This document shows positions 52,877 to 62,620 of a stretch of 64,000 bases of DNA, piece after piece; the first letter of the stretch is position 1, and each line of letters starts with the position of its first letter. Below the pieces are notes generated by a model. That model was not told the DNA's origin. It saw nothing but the letters and a program-made list of their open reading frames with translations, and ran no database searches. Origin of the DNA: CAYRML01 sp050942825 (GTDB lineage Bacteria > Bacillota > Dehalobacteriia > UBA4068); NCBI GenBank assembly GCA_050942825.1, contig JBMNOA010000003.1, positions 1 through 64,000 of the forward strand. Reading direction: 5' to 3'. Made by a program: the position numbers and the translations under genes.

Positions 52877-53557
52877 ATGGAAACTTTTATTAACGCATTA
52901 CAATTAATTTTTGGCGCTGACAATGAATTGCGTCAAATTATTGGCGTTACATTGCAAATGTCATTAACAAGTACAACTATTTCTTCCCTTATCGGTATAC
53001 CTATAGGAATTTTTCTTGGTTTGTATAAATTTACAGGAAAAAGCTTTGTAATGCGTATTATTAATACGCTGATGGCAATGCCCCCTGTGGTAGCGGGTCT
53101 GATAGTTTTTATGATTTTATCACGTCAAGGACCATTGGGTAGTTTTGGTCTCTTATTTTCGGTAACGGCTATGGTTATTGCGCAAGTGCTTTTAATTACG
53201 CCTATTATTGCCGGTCTTACCGCTTCCCTGGTGGGAACAAAAGCACCACAAATGTTGGAAACTACTGCTGGTATTGCCTTGAGCCGTCGTCAAGAGTTGC
53301 TTTTGATGATCAATGAATGCAAAAGTCAGTTAGTTTTTTTCTTTTTGACTGGCTTCGGACGAGCTATAGCAGAGGTAGGAGCAGTACATTTGGTAGGGGG
53401 CAATGTCCAGTTTAAAACCAGAGTAATGACTACCGCCATTATGTTGGAAACTAATAAGGGTAATTTTGAGTTTGCTATCGCACTGGGGGTTGTGCTTTTG
53501 ATCATTGCTTTTGTCGTCAATTCAATAGGTTATAGATTTCAGGGTGAAAAAAAATGA
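52877..53557 (+). CDS. tupB: Tungstate ABC transporter permease
   Basis: 226 residues, about five to six transmembrane segments, with GFGRAIAEVGAVHLVGGNVQ, typical of the TupB/ModB-like permeases. ATG at 52877 has GTTGGGG upstream; a TTG four codons earlier is less likely. Overlaps tupC by four bases. Confidence 0.92.
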   Translation: METFINALQLIFGADNELRQIIGVTLQMSLTSTTISSLIGIPIGIFLGLYKFTGKSFVMRIINTLMAMPPVVAGLIVFMILSRQGPLGSFGLLFSVTAMVIAQVLLITPIIAGLTASLVGTKAPQMLETTAGIALSRRQELLLMINECKSQLVFFFLTGFGRAIAEVGAVHLVGGNVQFKTRVMTTAIMLETNKGNFEFAIALGVVLLIIAFVVNSIGYRFQGEKK

Positions 53558-54234
53558 TTAAACTAACCGGTCTTAAAAAAATATATGCCCCAAGAACTGT
53601 ACTTGATATTAAGGAGTTTTCTTTTGAGCAGGGTAAAAAATATGCCCTTATCGGCCCGAACGGTTGTGGAAAATCTACTTTTTTACGTATTTTAGCTGGT
53701 ATAATTAAGCCTGATCTGGGTAAAATTGAGATTGATATCGATAAAGAAGAAATTGGTTATATGCCACAAAAACCGTATATTTTTTCCTTTAGTGCTTATA
53801 AAAATGTTATGATTTCTATTAAAAGCGGCAGTCAGGAAGAAAAAGATAAACTGGTTAAATGGGCCCTAGAGGCCGTTAATATGCAGGATTTTGCTCAGAG
53901 TAAGGGTGTCGGCCTTTCCGGAGGAGAGGCGCAGCGATTAGCTTTTGCACGGATGATCGTTTGCCGCCGTAAATTGCTTTTATTGGATGAACCGACATCG
54001 GCAACTGATATAGCTGGTCATGAATTATTGGAAAAATTATTAAAACAATATGCCGAGGATACGGGATGTACGGTTATCTTTGCTACGCATTCTTTAGTTC
54101 AGGCCAAATTACTTGCCGATTATATAATCATGATGAATGAGGGCACTATAGCCGAAATAGGTCCGCCGGCGCAATTACTGGAAAACCCTGTTCATAAAGC
54201 TACAAAAGCCTTTTTAAAACATTGGAGGTTATAA
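53554..54234 (+). CDS. tupC: Tungstate ABC transporter ATP-binding protein
   Basis: 226 residues. Walker A GPNGCGKST, Q-loop MPQKP, signature LSGGEAQRLAFARM, Walker B LLLLDEPTSATD and H-loop ATHS. Two bases separate it from moeA. Confidence 0.93.
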   Translation: MIKLTGLKKIYAPRTVLDIKEFSFEQGKKYALIGPNGCGKSTFLRILAGIIKPDLGKIEIDIDKEEIGYMPQKPYIFSFSAYKNVMISIKSGSQEEKDKLVKWALEAVNMQDFAQSKGVGLSGGEAQRLAFARMIVCRRKLLLLDEPTSATDIAGHELLEKLLKQYAEDTGCTVIFATHSLVQAKLLADYIIMMNEGTIAEIGPPAQLLENPVHKATKAFLKHWRL

Positions 54235-54235
54235 A

Positions 54236-55459
54236 ATGCTTAATGTTAAAACCCCGCCGCAAGCCATGCAGATAATTAAAGATAATTTTGGCCGGCTGAA
54301 TTTGCCTGTAGAAAGTGTTAGTCTTAATCAAGCTTTAGGCAGAACGCTGGCCCAAGATATTATATCTCAAGAATTTGTGCCGGCCTTTGACCGTTCTATG
54401 GTAGATGGGTTTGCCGTTATGGCCGCAGATACTTTTGGCTGTTCAGAAACCATTCCGGCTATGCTGGACAATAAAGGCGAAGTTTTGATGGGACAAGGAG
54501 CTTCTATTACTATTACTAAAGGTCAAGCTGTTTATGTGCCTACCGGGGGACAAATCCCCCGCGGGGCTGATGCCATGGTTATGATAGAGTATACGGAAGA
54601 TTATGATGATGGTTTGATCTATATACAAAAACCTTCGGCGCCCGGGCAGCATATATCTTTTAAAGGTGATGATATAAAACCGGGTGAGCTTATCCTAAAG
54701 GCCGGTAAGGTTATTAAAGCCAAGGATATCGGAGCCTTGGCTGCTTTGGGATATCAAGAGATCAATGTCAGGCAAAGACCCAAAATCGGCATTATATCCA
54801 CGGGTGATGAATTGATAGATATAACGGAAACGCCCAAAAACAGTCAGATCAGGGATATCAATAGCTCAATGTTGGCAGCAGCCATAGCCGCTCTAGCGGG
54901 GGAGCCGCTTCTTTTAGGCATTATCCGTGATAAATATGACTTGCTTAAATCGGCTATTACCGCCAATATTGATGATTGTGATATGCTTTTAATCTCCGGC
55001 GGCAGCTCTGTAGGCAGCAGAGATGTTACTTATAAAGTTCTTGATGATCTAGGAGATAAAGGCGTCTTATTGCATGGCATAGCCATCAAACCCGGTAAAC
55101 CCACTATTGTGGGCTCCGTAAAAGGCAAACCTGTATTTGGACTGCCGGGACACCCGGTTTCCGCGTATTTTATTTTTCATCTCTTTGTCCGACCGCTTAT
55201 TTACGCTCTATTGGGTAACTCTTATCAAGACCACAGTATCTATGCTAAAATGATTACTAATCTACCCTCTAATCACGGACGGGAAGAGTATGTTGCCGTA
55301 GCGCTGGAAAATAGCTCTCAGGGCTTGATTGTACGTCCCATCATCAGTAAATCAGGCATGATTTCCGTGCTTTCACAAGCGGACGGATATATCAAAATAG
55401 ACAGAGACTGTGAGGGCATAGACAAGGATTCGCGAGTAGAGGTCTTTTTGTTCAGCTAA
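54236..55459 (+). CDS. moeA: Molybdopterin molybdenumtransferase MoeA
   Basis: Inserts molybdate or tungstate into adenylylated molybdopterin. 407 residues with the DRSMVDGFAV motif, TGGQIPRGADAMVMIEYTED (in part), GDELI and the SGGSSVGSRDVTYKVL MPT-binding domain. Placed after tupC, so it probably loads the imported tungstate. Confidence 0.94.
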   Translation: MLNVKTPPQAMQIIKDNFGRLNLPVESVSLNQALGRTLAQDIISQEFVPAFDRSMVDGFAVMAADTFGCSETIPAMLDNKGEVLMGQGASITITKGQAVYVPTGGQIPRGADAMVMIEYTEDYDDGLIYIQKPSAPGQHISFKGDDIKPGELILKAGKVIKAKDIGALAALGYQEINVRQRPKIGIISTGDELIDITETPKNSQIRDINSSMLAAAIAALAGEPLLLGIIRDKYDLLKSAITANIDDCDMLLISGGSSVGSRDVTYKVLDDLGDKGVLLHGIAIKPGKPTIVGSVKGKPVFGLPGHPVSAYFIFHLFVRPLIYALLGNSYQDHSIYAKMITNLPSNHGREEYVAVALENSSQGLIVRPIISKSGMISVLSQADGYIKIDRDCEGIDKDSRVEVFLFS

Positions 55460-55482
55460 AAATGTGTCTGGAGGTATAAAAA

Positions 55483-57393
55483 ATGCATTATCAGTATTTG
55501 ACTAATAAACCGCTGGATGCGGCTATCAATGATTATTTGGAGTGCTTGATGGCGGGCGGTATGAGTTATAAAAAAGAATATATTACCGTTGGTGCTTCTT
55601 TAGGCAGAATAACTGCTACGGCGATTTATGCTAAGATTTGTTCACCCCATTATAATGCTGCCGCCATGGATGGTATTGCCCTCAAAGCACAGATTACTTT
55701 CGGCGCTACCGAAACGACACCTGTAATACTGACAACAGATGATTTTATAGTGGTTGATACGGGTGATCCCATTCCTCATGATTGTGATGCCGTAATTATG
55801 ATCGAGGATGTGGTATATGATGATAACGGTCAGATAAAAATTTATAAGGCTGCTTCTCCCTGGCAACACATGCGCCAAATAGGAGAAGATATTTCCGCCG
55901 GGGATATGATACTTCCCTCCCTTACCCCTATCACACCCGCTGCTATGGGCGCAATGTTGGCAGCTGGGATTTCCGGGATCGAAGTAGTCAAAAAGCCCTT
56001 GGTGGGCATTATACCTACAGGGGATGAAATTATAGCGCCTTGCGCTAATCCCGCTCCTGGAGACATTATGGAATTTAATTCCACTATTTTTGGCGCTATG
56101 CTTCAGGAATGGGGAGCAGAAAGTAAGACCTACCCCATTATTAAAGACCGGCTAGACCTTATAAAAGAAGCTCTACAAAAAGCGTCTGACGAATGTGATC
56201 TGGTTATCATTAATGCCGGCTCATCGGCCGGTCGTGAGGATTTTACTGCGCAAGCCATCAGCGAAATAGGAGAAGTATGTTTACATGGAATTGCTATCAA
56301 ACCTGGTAAACCAGCTATTTTGGGCAGAATCAGGTTCAAACCGGTTATAGGAGTTCCCGGCTATCCCGTATCGGGAATTATTGTATTACAGCAAATATTA
56401 AAACCTGTACTAGATAGGTTATGTGGTTATATACCTTCACATAACAGCCAATTGAAAGCTGTGACAGGCAAAAAGATCAATTCCTCTTTAAAGTACCGTG
56501 AATTTGTCCGTACGCTGGTTGGTTATGTGGATAATAATTTTATTGCCGTACCTCTCAATCGGGGGGCAGGTGTGGTTACCTCTTTTATCAAAGCAGATGG
56601 CATCATAGATATTCCGCAGGATTGTGAAGGATATGAGATAGGAGATACGGTACAAGTGCAGCTTTTGCGCCCTTTAGAGGATATCAAAAAAACTCTCTGT
56701 GTTATAGGCAGCCATGATCCTTTAATCGATGAAATTGCTGACATCATGAGGCAAAAATCGCCGCTCAATATGGTAAATTCCTCACATGTGGGCAGCATGG
56801 GTGCTATTATGTCCATAAAAAGAGGGCAAGCACATTTGGGCGGTATACATCTTTTGGATGAGGAAAGCGGACAATACAATATACCTTATATCAAGCGATA
56901 TTTTCCTCAGGGCGGTGTGATTGTTATAGAAGGCGTACAGAGGCAACAAGGCTTTATGGTGGCTGCGGGTAATCCTAAAGGCATCGAGAACTGGTCCGAC
57001 ATTGTCGAGAAAAACCTTTCTTATGTTAATCGACAAAAAGGTTCCGGCACACGTATTTTAGCTGACTATTTGACTAAAAAAGCGGGTATAGACAACTCAC
57101 AAATATACGGTTATGAACGTGAGGAATTCACTCATACAGGCGTGGCTGCTGTGATCGCCGCCGGCGCTGCCGATGTGGGGCTGGGTATATATTCTGCAGC
57201 CCGGATCTATGGCTTGGATTTTATCCCCTTATATGATGAACAATATGATCTGCTCATCAATAAGGCGGCATGGGATTTACCCTCTGTGCAACTGTTTTGC
57301 GAGGTGCTTCAAGGGGCAGATCTTGCCAGACGCTTAGAAAAGATGGGTGGATATACTTTTAGCAAACCCGGACAAATAAGAATAGAACTGTAA
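55483..57393 (+). CDS. MoeA-like protein fused to a periplasmic-binding-type domain
   Basis: 636 residues. The first 400 repeat the MoeA architecture (AAMDGIAL, DTGDPIPHDCDAVIMIED, INAGSSAGREDF). The C-terminal 230 residues (from about IGSHDPLIDEIADI) are a PBP-like domain with LGGIHLLDEESGQYN and the NRQKGSGTR element that bind a ligand. Such fusions are known in anaerobes and may sense or deliver molybdate, tungstate or molybdopterin. GGAGG upstream of the ATG. It shares low identity with the preceding moeA, so the two may serve different metals. Confidence 0.9.
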   Translation: MHYQYLTNKPLDAAINDYLECLMAGGMSYKKEYITVGASLGRITATAIYAKICSPHYNAAAMDGIALKAQITFGATETTPVILTTDDFIVVDTGDPIPHDCDAVIMIEDVVYDDNGQIKIYKAASPWQHMRQIGEDISAGDMILPSLTPITPAAMGAMLAAGISGIEVVKKPLVGIIPTGDEIIAPCANPAPGDIMEFNSTIFGAMLQEWGAESKTYPIIKDRLDLIKEALQKASDECDLVIINAGSSAGREDFTAQAISEIGEVCLHGIAIKPGKPAILGRIRFKPVIGVPGYPVSGIIVLQQILKPVLDRLCGYIPSHNSQLKAVTGKKINSSLKYREFVRTLVGYVDNNFIAVPLNRGAGVVTSFIKADGIIDIPQDCEGYEIGDTVQVQLLRPLEDIKKTLCVIGSHDPLIDEIADIMRQKSPLNMVNSSHVGSMGAIMSIKRGQAHLGGIHLLDEESGQYNIPYIKRYFPQGGVIVIEGVQRQQGFMVAAGNPKGIENWSDIVEKNLSYVNRQKGSGTRILADYLTKKAGIDNSQIYGYEREEFTHTGVAAVIAAGAADVGLGIYSAARIYGLDFIPLYDEQYDLLINKAAWDLPSVQLFCEVLQGADLARRLEKMGGYTFSKPGQIRIEL

Positions 57394-57398
57394 ATAAC

Positions 57399-57438
57399 AA
57401 AAAACTCTAAGTAAATATTTACTTAGAGTTTTTTTTTG
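57399..57438 (+). terminator. Terminator of the tup-moeA unit
   Basis: A perfect inverted repeat, AAAAAACTCTAAGTAAAT and its complement without a spacer, running into a T tract. Confidence 0.85.
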
Positions 57439-57608
57439 TAGAAAAACCTTTCACTGTCAGTTGAGCAATAAACCAGTTTTAAGCCTCAATTAATACCTAG
57501 AGAAGGGTTTGCCCACCAATCAAAAAAAGTGTTAGAAAATCTCGGTAGACGATAAACAAAACTTCGCAGGCGTAACTTCATTTAAAGATATTTTTCAGAC
57601 AGTTTGCA
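57439..57608. other. Non-coding gap before the mtnA promoter
   Basis: This is part of the 423-bp gap 57394-57816. Apart from the terminator at its start and the promoter near 57609-57636 I see no riboswitch, reading frame or repeat in it. Confidence 0.4.
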
Positions 57609-57636
57609 TTGCTTATAATAGGCAAAAGGGTATAAT
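57609..57636 (+). promoter_or_regulatory. Promoter of mtnA
   Basis: TTGCTT - 16 bases - TATAAT. The untranslated leader would be about 170 bases long and AT-rich. Confidence 0.55.
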
Positions 57637-57816
57637 ATCTACATTAAAACAAATTTTAATAATATTAATATTTCCTCATAATAATATAAACATATAATAA
57701 TTAATGCCAAATTTTTCAGTAGACATATTTATTGGTATAAGATTACTTATAGCAGGAAACACCAGTAAAAAGTCGAATTATATTTATAATAATTGTTATT
57801 AGCGGGAGAATTAATT

Positions 57817-58890
57817 ATGAAGAGATTTCGCTTGGCTCCACAAATAATCCCAGCAGTAGACTATGATAAAGATACAGGGGCTTTATTGATTTTGGATCAA
57901 ACTCTTTTGCCTAATGAAGAGAAGGTTTTGCGCCTGACTAAAAAAGAAGAGATCTGGCATGCCATAAACATCCTGCAAGTGAGAGGCGCTCCAGCTATTG
58001 GAATTGCCGCTGCTTTAGGATTGGCAATTATAGCCAAACAGATAAAAACTACTTACTATCATGAATTTATTGAAAAATTGCAAGAGGCCAAGGCTTATCT
58101 GGCATCATCCCGGCCTACGGCTGTTAATCTTTTTTGGGCTTTAAACAGATTAGAAGCCCTGGCCTTGAATAAATCTCATTTATCTGTTGAAGAAGTGAAG
58201 GAAGCTTTATTATCGGAAGCACTTGCTATGTTGGAAGAGGATGTTGAGGTTTGTCGCAAAATCGGTGAATACGGACTAACCCTTTTGCAACCTAATATGG
58301 GGATTCTGACACATTGTAATGCCGGCCAACTGGCGACTATACTTTATGGCACAGCCTTGGCACCTGTGTATTTAGGTCAGGAAAAGGGTTATAATTTCCG
58401 TCTTTTTGCTGATGAGACCAGACCGCTACTGCAAGGCGCACGTTTAACCGCATATGAACTGACCAAAGCCGGTGTCGATACTACGTTGATCTGCGATAAT
58501 ATGGCTGCCACGGTCATGAAAAACGGTTGGATACAGGCAATACTAGTAGGTTGTGACAGAGTAGCGGCCAATGGTGACGCAGCTAATAAAATAGGCACTT
58601 TGGGCGTAGCAATTTTAGCCAAATATTATAATATCCCTTTTTATGTATGCGCACCTACTTCCACTATAGATATGGCTACCTCAACAGGTTCAGCTATTCA
58701 TATTGAAGAACGTGATGCCGAGGAAGTCAGCCAAATGTGGTATAAAAAACCTATGGCACCGCCAGCAGCAAAGATATTTAACCCCGCCTTTGATGTAACG
58801 GACAGCAGTCTCATTTCAGCAATTATTACGGAAAAGGGCATTGTCAGAGCGCCTTATCATGTCAATCTTAAGGATATATTAAAAGCATAA
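57817..58890 (+). CDS. mtnA: S-methyl-5-thioribose-1-phosphate isomerase (MtnA family)
   Basis: 357 residues of the aIF2B/MtnA family. The substrate-binding RGAPAIG motif, HCNAGQLAT (catalytic cysteine), the CDNMAA stretch and GCDRVAANGDAANKIGT with the catalytic aspartate are intact. It isomerises 5-methylthioribose-1-phosphate, and in related strains 5-deoxyribose-1-phosphate, to the ribulose form. ATG at 57817 has GGGAGA upstream. The class II aldolase 12 bases downstream fits the dihydroxyacetone-phosphate shunt rather than the full methionine salvage pathway. Confidence 0.93.
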   Translation: MKRFRLAPQIIPAVDYDKDTGALLILDQTLLPNEEKVLRLTKKEEIWHAINILQVRGAPAIGIAAALGLAIIAKQIKTTYYHEFIEKLQEAKAYLASSRPTAVNLFWALNRLEALALNKSHLSVEEVKEALLSEALAMLEEDVEVCRKIGEYGLTLLQPNMGILTHCNAGQLATILYGTALAPVYLGQEKGYNFRLFADETRPLLQGARLTAYELTKAGVDTTLICDNMAATVMKNGWIQAILVGCDRVAANGDAANKIGTLGVAILAKYYNIPFYVCAPTSTIDMATSTGSAIHIEERDAEEVSQMWYKKPMAPPAAKIFNPAFDVTDSSLISAIITEKGIVRAPYHVNLKDILKA

Positions 58891-58902
58891 AAGGAGTATA
58901 TT

Positions 58903-59568
58903 ATGATAGTTTATCCCTCAGATGCCGAAGCCTGCAGTAATATTATCGCTATCGGCCAAAGAATGTATCAGTTGGGTATGGTGGCAGCTAATGATGGTAA
59001 TATAAGCTGTCGTGTAGCTCCTCAGATAATTTGGGCCACACCCACCGGCGTATCAAAGGGGTTTATGACCGCTGATATGCTGATTAAGCTCGATTTGCAG
59101 GGAAATATTATTAAGGGATCATACAAACCATCCTCTGAACTGAAAATGCATCTGAAAATCTATGAACAATCTGCGGACATCGGTGCGGTTACCCATGCTC
59201 ATCCGGCTTGTGCTACGGCTTTTGCTGTGGCCCAGATCCCTTTTGAGCAGCCTGTAATGCCGGAAGCTGTGGTCAATTTGGGTACGGTACCGGTAGCACC
59301 CTATGCTACGCCCGGCAGCATAGAACTGGCAGAAGGCGCTGCAGCTTATGCCAAAGATCACCGCGCTGTACTTTTGGCCAATCATGGTGCACTAAGTTGG
59401 GGAAAGGATTTGAATCAGGCTTTTTTCCGCCTGGAAACGCTGGAGCATTATGCCAAAATTTTGCTTTATAGTCGCTATACTATTGGCAAAGCTCAACTGT
59501 TACCAGATGATGAAATAAAAGTTCTGGAAGAGATCCGCTGCTGTTTGGAGGCAAAAAAAGATTATTAA
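58903..59568 (+). CDS. Class II aldolase, 5-(methylthio)ribulose/5-deoxyribulose-1-phosphate type
   Basis: 221 residues with the class II aldolase metal site: THAHPACATAFA and a further histidine in NHGALSWGKD, with the usual NDGNISCR substrate loop. With MtnA it should cleave 5-deoxyribulose-1-P (or methylthioribulose-1-P) to dihydroxyacetone phosphate and an aldehyde. MtnB (dehydratase) and FucA are in the same superfamily and cannot be fully excluded; the missing mtnW/mtnX/mtnD argue against methionine salvage. Confidence 0.8.
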   Translation: MIVYPSDAEACSNIIAIGQRMYQLGMVAANDGNISCRVAPQIIWATPTGVSKGFMTADMLIKLDLQGNIIKGSYKPSSELKMHLKIYEQSADIGAVTHAHPACATAFAVAQIPFEQPVMPEAVVNLGTVPVAPYATPGSIELAEGAAAYAKDHRAVLLANHGALSWGKDLNQAFFRLETLEHYAKILLYSRYTIGKAQLLPDDEIKVLEEIRCCLEAKKDY

Positions 59569-59727
59569 ATGACATTCATTTATTCTCAGCCTTAGATTTA
59601 AAGAATTTACAACAAAATTTCTTATATTAAGATTAAAAATGCAACAAAAATTTCTTTACCTTCGTCCATAAGGCAGCCAGAATAATTAAAATTATTCTAA
59701 AAAATCCCGCTAAGGGAGGTGTAAAAA

Positions 59728-61836
59728 ATGAAAAAATTTCCACGTTGGCTGAAGATACTCCTGGTGGTTTTGATAATTTTAGCTATTTTATCCATAGTTG
59801 GTATAGCTTTAGCCAGCACTCAGTTAATAAGCTCCTTGAAATGGGAAGAGGGTTCTCTGCAAGGACAACAAACGACCTTTTTGTATGATAAAAATAATAA
59901 TATTTATCAAACGCTGCATGGAGAAGAAGACCGCATCTCTGTTGATTTGACAGAAATCTCTCCTTATTTGCAAGATTGCTTTGTAGCATCCGAGGACGCG
60001 CGTTTTTATAAACATGGAGGCATCGATATTATCCGCATTTTTGGGGCTATTGTAGCTAATTTCAAATCTGGCGAATTTTCGCAGGGAGCCAGTACTATTA
60101 CTATGCAATTAGCTCGTAATGCTATATTGGATGATCAATCAAAAAACTTTGGCAGAAAAATTAAAGAATCCTTTATCGCCCTAGAACTGGAACGCCAATA
60201 TAACAAAGACGAGATTTTGGAAATGTATCTCAATGAAATTCATCTGGGGCATGGCTGTTATGGAGTGGAATCCGCTAGCTTGAAATATTTCGATAAGCAT
60301 GCCAGCGAATTGACTCTCAGCGAGGCTGCCACCATCGTTGGCTTGGCCCCCAATCCGGCAACATATTCACCAATAAAATATCCAGAAAGAGCTGTGCAAA
60401 ACAGAGATAATGTTTTGAACGACTTGCTAAAATATAAGCCTTCCTATGCGCAAGAAATCACCGCTGCCAAACAAGAAGAATTAATTGTAAAGACAACATT
60501 AGAAAAATCCCAGCTCTACCTATATCCTTGGTTTACAGATTATGTAATCAGCGAGGCAGAAAAAATATTGCAAGAAAATGATCTACCGCAAAGCATGGTT
60601 TATAGTGGAGGTTTGCGGATATACACAACCATGGACCCTGTCACACAGAGTAAGATGGAAGAAATCTATAATAATAAAAATAATTTCCCATCTAGCCGAT
60701 CAGAAAATATCGTGCAAAGTGCGGCGGTAGTTATTGACCATAGTAACGGCCAGATTAGAGGTCTCATGGGCGGTAGGGATTATACCGTCAAAAGAGGATT
60801 GAGTCGTGCCACTGATATTGCTCGCCAACCGGGTTCTGCCTTTAAACCCATTGCTGTATATGGTCCGGCGCTGGAAGCGGGCTATTCTCCTGATAGTATG
60901 GTAGATGATACACTGACAACTTTTGGCCGTAAATACACACCTAAGAATTATGATGGCAAATATCGCGGACTTGTTACCATGCGTACGGCGATCCAATATT
61001 CATTAAACGTTCCTGCTGTAAAATTTCTGCAAAAATTAGGTGTAGAATACTGCATACCTTATATCGAAAAGGCCGGAATTGATATGTCGCAAAATCTTGA
61101 TGCCGGTCTTTCCATGGCTTTAGGCGGTCTGACAACAGGTGTATCTCCCCTGGAATTAGCTGCAGCTTATGCAACATTTGCTAATCAAGGCGTATATATA
61201 GAACCTATAGTAATAACAAAAATAGAAGATTTTAATGGAAAGCTGCTTTATCAAGCAAAGCAGAATACAAGGCGTGTTTATACTGAGCAAAACGCCTGGC
61301 TGATGACTAGTATGCTGATGACTGTTACTAATGCGGGTACAGGTACAAATGCCCGCATGAATAGACCAGTTGCCTCTAAAACAGGGACTACCCAGTTACC
61401 AGATACGTCGGCATTCAAAAACATACGTATCGGTAATAAGGATGCTTGGTTTGCTGCTTATACACCAGAGTTAGTAGGTGTTGTTTGGATGGGTTATGAC
61501 AAAGATCTCTCCCCAAGTGGCAAGCCACAATATTTACGTCAAATTTATGGGGGCAAATACCCGGCCCGAATATGGAAAGCAATAATATCAGCTGCCCTAG
61601 AAGATGAAGCGGTCAAGCAATTCCCGAAACCGGATTCGACTTATAGGAGAGTCAAGCATCTGGATACTAAATCCAAACAAGAGAAAGAGGAAAAGCCTGA
61701 CCAAGGAATAATCATCTTGGACCCAGATGATTTACCGGAAGGCGAACATCCGGTTGATTTAAATCCATCTCAGCCGCTGGGGGATCAGCCGACCGAACCA
61801 ACAGAACAGGAACATTATATAGAAAGTCTATTTTAA
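59728..61836 (+). CDS. Class A penicillin-binding protein (PBP1-type)
   Basis: Bifunctional peptidoglycan synthase of 702 residues. Transmembrane anchor 9-31. GT51 glycosyltransferase domain with ASEDARFYKHGGID (catalytic glutamate about residue 89), STITMQLARN and RKIKE. Transpeptidase domain with the PGSAFKP serine (about 370), SLN and KTGTT (about 551). The tail is proline- and acid-rich. GGGAGGTG upstream of ATG. It sits just before spoIIID, so a role in sporulation is possible but not shown. Confidence 0.95.
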   Translation: MKKFPRWLKILLVVLIILAILSIVGIALASTQLISSLKWEEGSLQGQQTTFLYDKNNNIYQTLHGEEDRISVDLTEISPYLQDCFVASEDARFYKHGGIDIIRIFGAIVANFKSGEFSQGASTITMQLARNAILDDQSKNFGRKIKESFIALELERQYNKDEILEMYLNEIHLGHGCYGVESASLKYFDKHASELTLSEAATIVGLAPNPATYSPIKYPERAVQNRDNVLNDLLKYKPSYAQEITAAKQEELIVKTTLEKSQLYLYPWFTDYVISEAEKILQENDLPQSMVYSGGLRIYTTMDPVTQSKMEEIYNNKNNFPSSRSENIVQSAAVVIDHSNGQIRGLMGGRDYTVKRGLSRATDIARQPGSAFKPIAVYGPALEAGYSPDSMVDDTLTTFGRKYTPKNYDGKYRGLVTMRTAIQYSLNVPAVKFLQKLGVEYCIPYIEKAGIDMSQNLDAGLSMALGGLTTGVSPLELAAAYATFANQGVYIEPIVITKIEDFNGKLLYQAKQNTRRVYTEQNAWLMTSMLMTVTNAGTGTNARMNRPVASKTGTTQLPDTSAFKNIRIGNKDAWFAAYTPELVGVVWMGYDKDLSPSGKPQYLRQIYGGKYPARIWKAIISAALEDEAVKQFPKPDSTYRRVKHLDTKSKQEKEEKPDQGIIILDPDDLPEGEHPVDLNPSQPLGDQPTEPTEQEHYIESLF

Positions 61837-62172
61837 TTAATTTTTTCTTTAGCCTGTAGCCGATAAGGATATCAAATAAAATATTTAGCCTGAAGCAGCG
61901 AAAAGTCTTTAGACTCTTTTCGCTGCTTTTTATATCGTTTTAGCGGCTATACCTGCAACACAAAAAATCTTAAGCTATACCTTAGATTGTAAAAGAGGGC
62001 AGCTAAATTTGTATTTGAAGGAAAATTATAAAAAATATTAGATAAGTCGTCTAAGCTGACCGATTATAATCTTTGTCTAAAAGAGAATAGTATAACAAAG
62101 TAAAATTTGTGGCATTTTTTTTCGCCTGCCCCATATATATATACAAATGTCGTCTCGTAGGGGGCTATATGG
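61837..62172. other. Intergenic region before spoIIID
   Basis: 336 bases with the PBP terminator (61893-61932) and the spoIIID promoter region. CATATATATATACAAATG at about 62132-62149 resembles a sigma-E -10 (CATACAAT), but no firm -35 was found. Confidence 0.35.
61893..61932 (+). terminator. Terminator of the class A PBP gene
   Basis: A stem of about 12 bp AAGCAGCGAAAAG/CTTTTCGCTGCTT with inner pairing AGTCT/AGACT, followed by TTTT. Confidence 0.8.
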
Positions 62173-62427
62173 ATGCAGGATTATATTCAAAAAAGAGTAT
62201 TAGAAATCAGTAATTACATTATTGAAAGTGCAGCGACCGTGCGTCAGACAGCCACTGTTTTTGGCGTAAGTAAAAGTACTGTGCATAAGGATGTTACAGA
62301 AAGACTGCCTTTAATAAACGAAATGATTGCAGCTAGAGTAAGAGATATATTAGACAATAATAAGGCAGAAAGGCATTTGCGTGGTGGAGAAGCAACCAAG
62401 CGCAAGTATTTAGAAAAGAAATCTTGA
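62173..62427 (+). CDS. spoIIID: Sporulation transcription factor SpoIIID
   Basis: Mother-cell regulator downstream of sigma-E. 84 residues: ATVRQTATVFGVSKSTVHKDVTERLP forms the helix-turn-helix, with a basic C-terminal RHLRGGEATKRKYL that also contacts DNA. In Bacillus it lies in the same block as spoIIQ and mbl; here it is alone. ATG start after GGGGGC is modest. Confidence 0.96.
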   Translation: MQDYIQKRVLEISNYIIESAATVRQTATVFGVSKSTVHKDVTERLPLINEMIAARVRDILDNNKAERHLRGGEATKRKYLEKKS

Positions 62428-62449
62428 TATAGGTCTATATTACCCGGTC

Positions 62450-62496
62450 AAAAAGAGTTGTTCGCACCCATATTTATGGCAGGAACAACTCTTTTT
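62450..62496 (+). terminator. Terminator of spoIIID
   Basis: A 14-bp stem AAAAAGAGTTGTTC/GAACAACTCTTTTT with a 19-base loop, ending in TTTTTAT. Confidence 0.85.
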
Positions 62497-62620
62497 ATAT
62501 TACATAATTTGAAAAGAGCCATAGAGAAGTAGTCTGAAAATTTGCAGTTGTTAAATAAGTATAGTCATGATAGAATTAATATAAGGAAGTATCAATAAAT
62601 AAATTGAAGGGAGATATATT

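Noticed and set aside
49342..57393. Transporter/moeA region as a mobile island
   Set aside because: No integrase, transposase, direct repeats or clear composition shift; ordinary operon spacing.
57439..57816. Possible SAM or other riboswitch upstream of mtnA
   Set aside because: No conserved aptamer core or terminator-antiterminator pair was found; only a promoter is supported.
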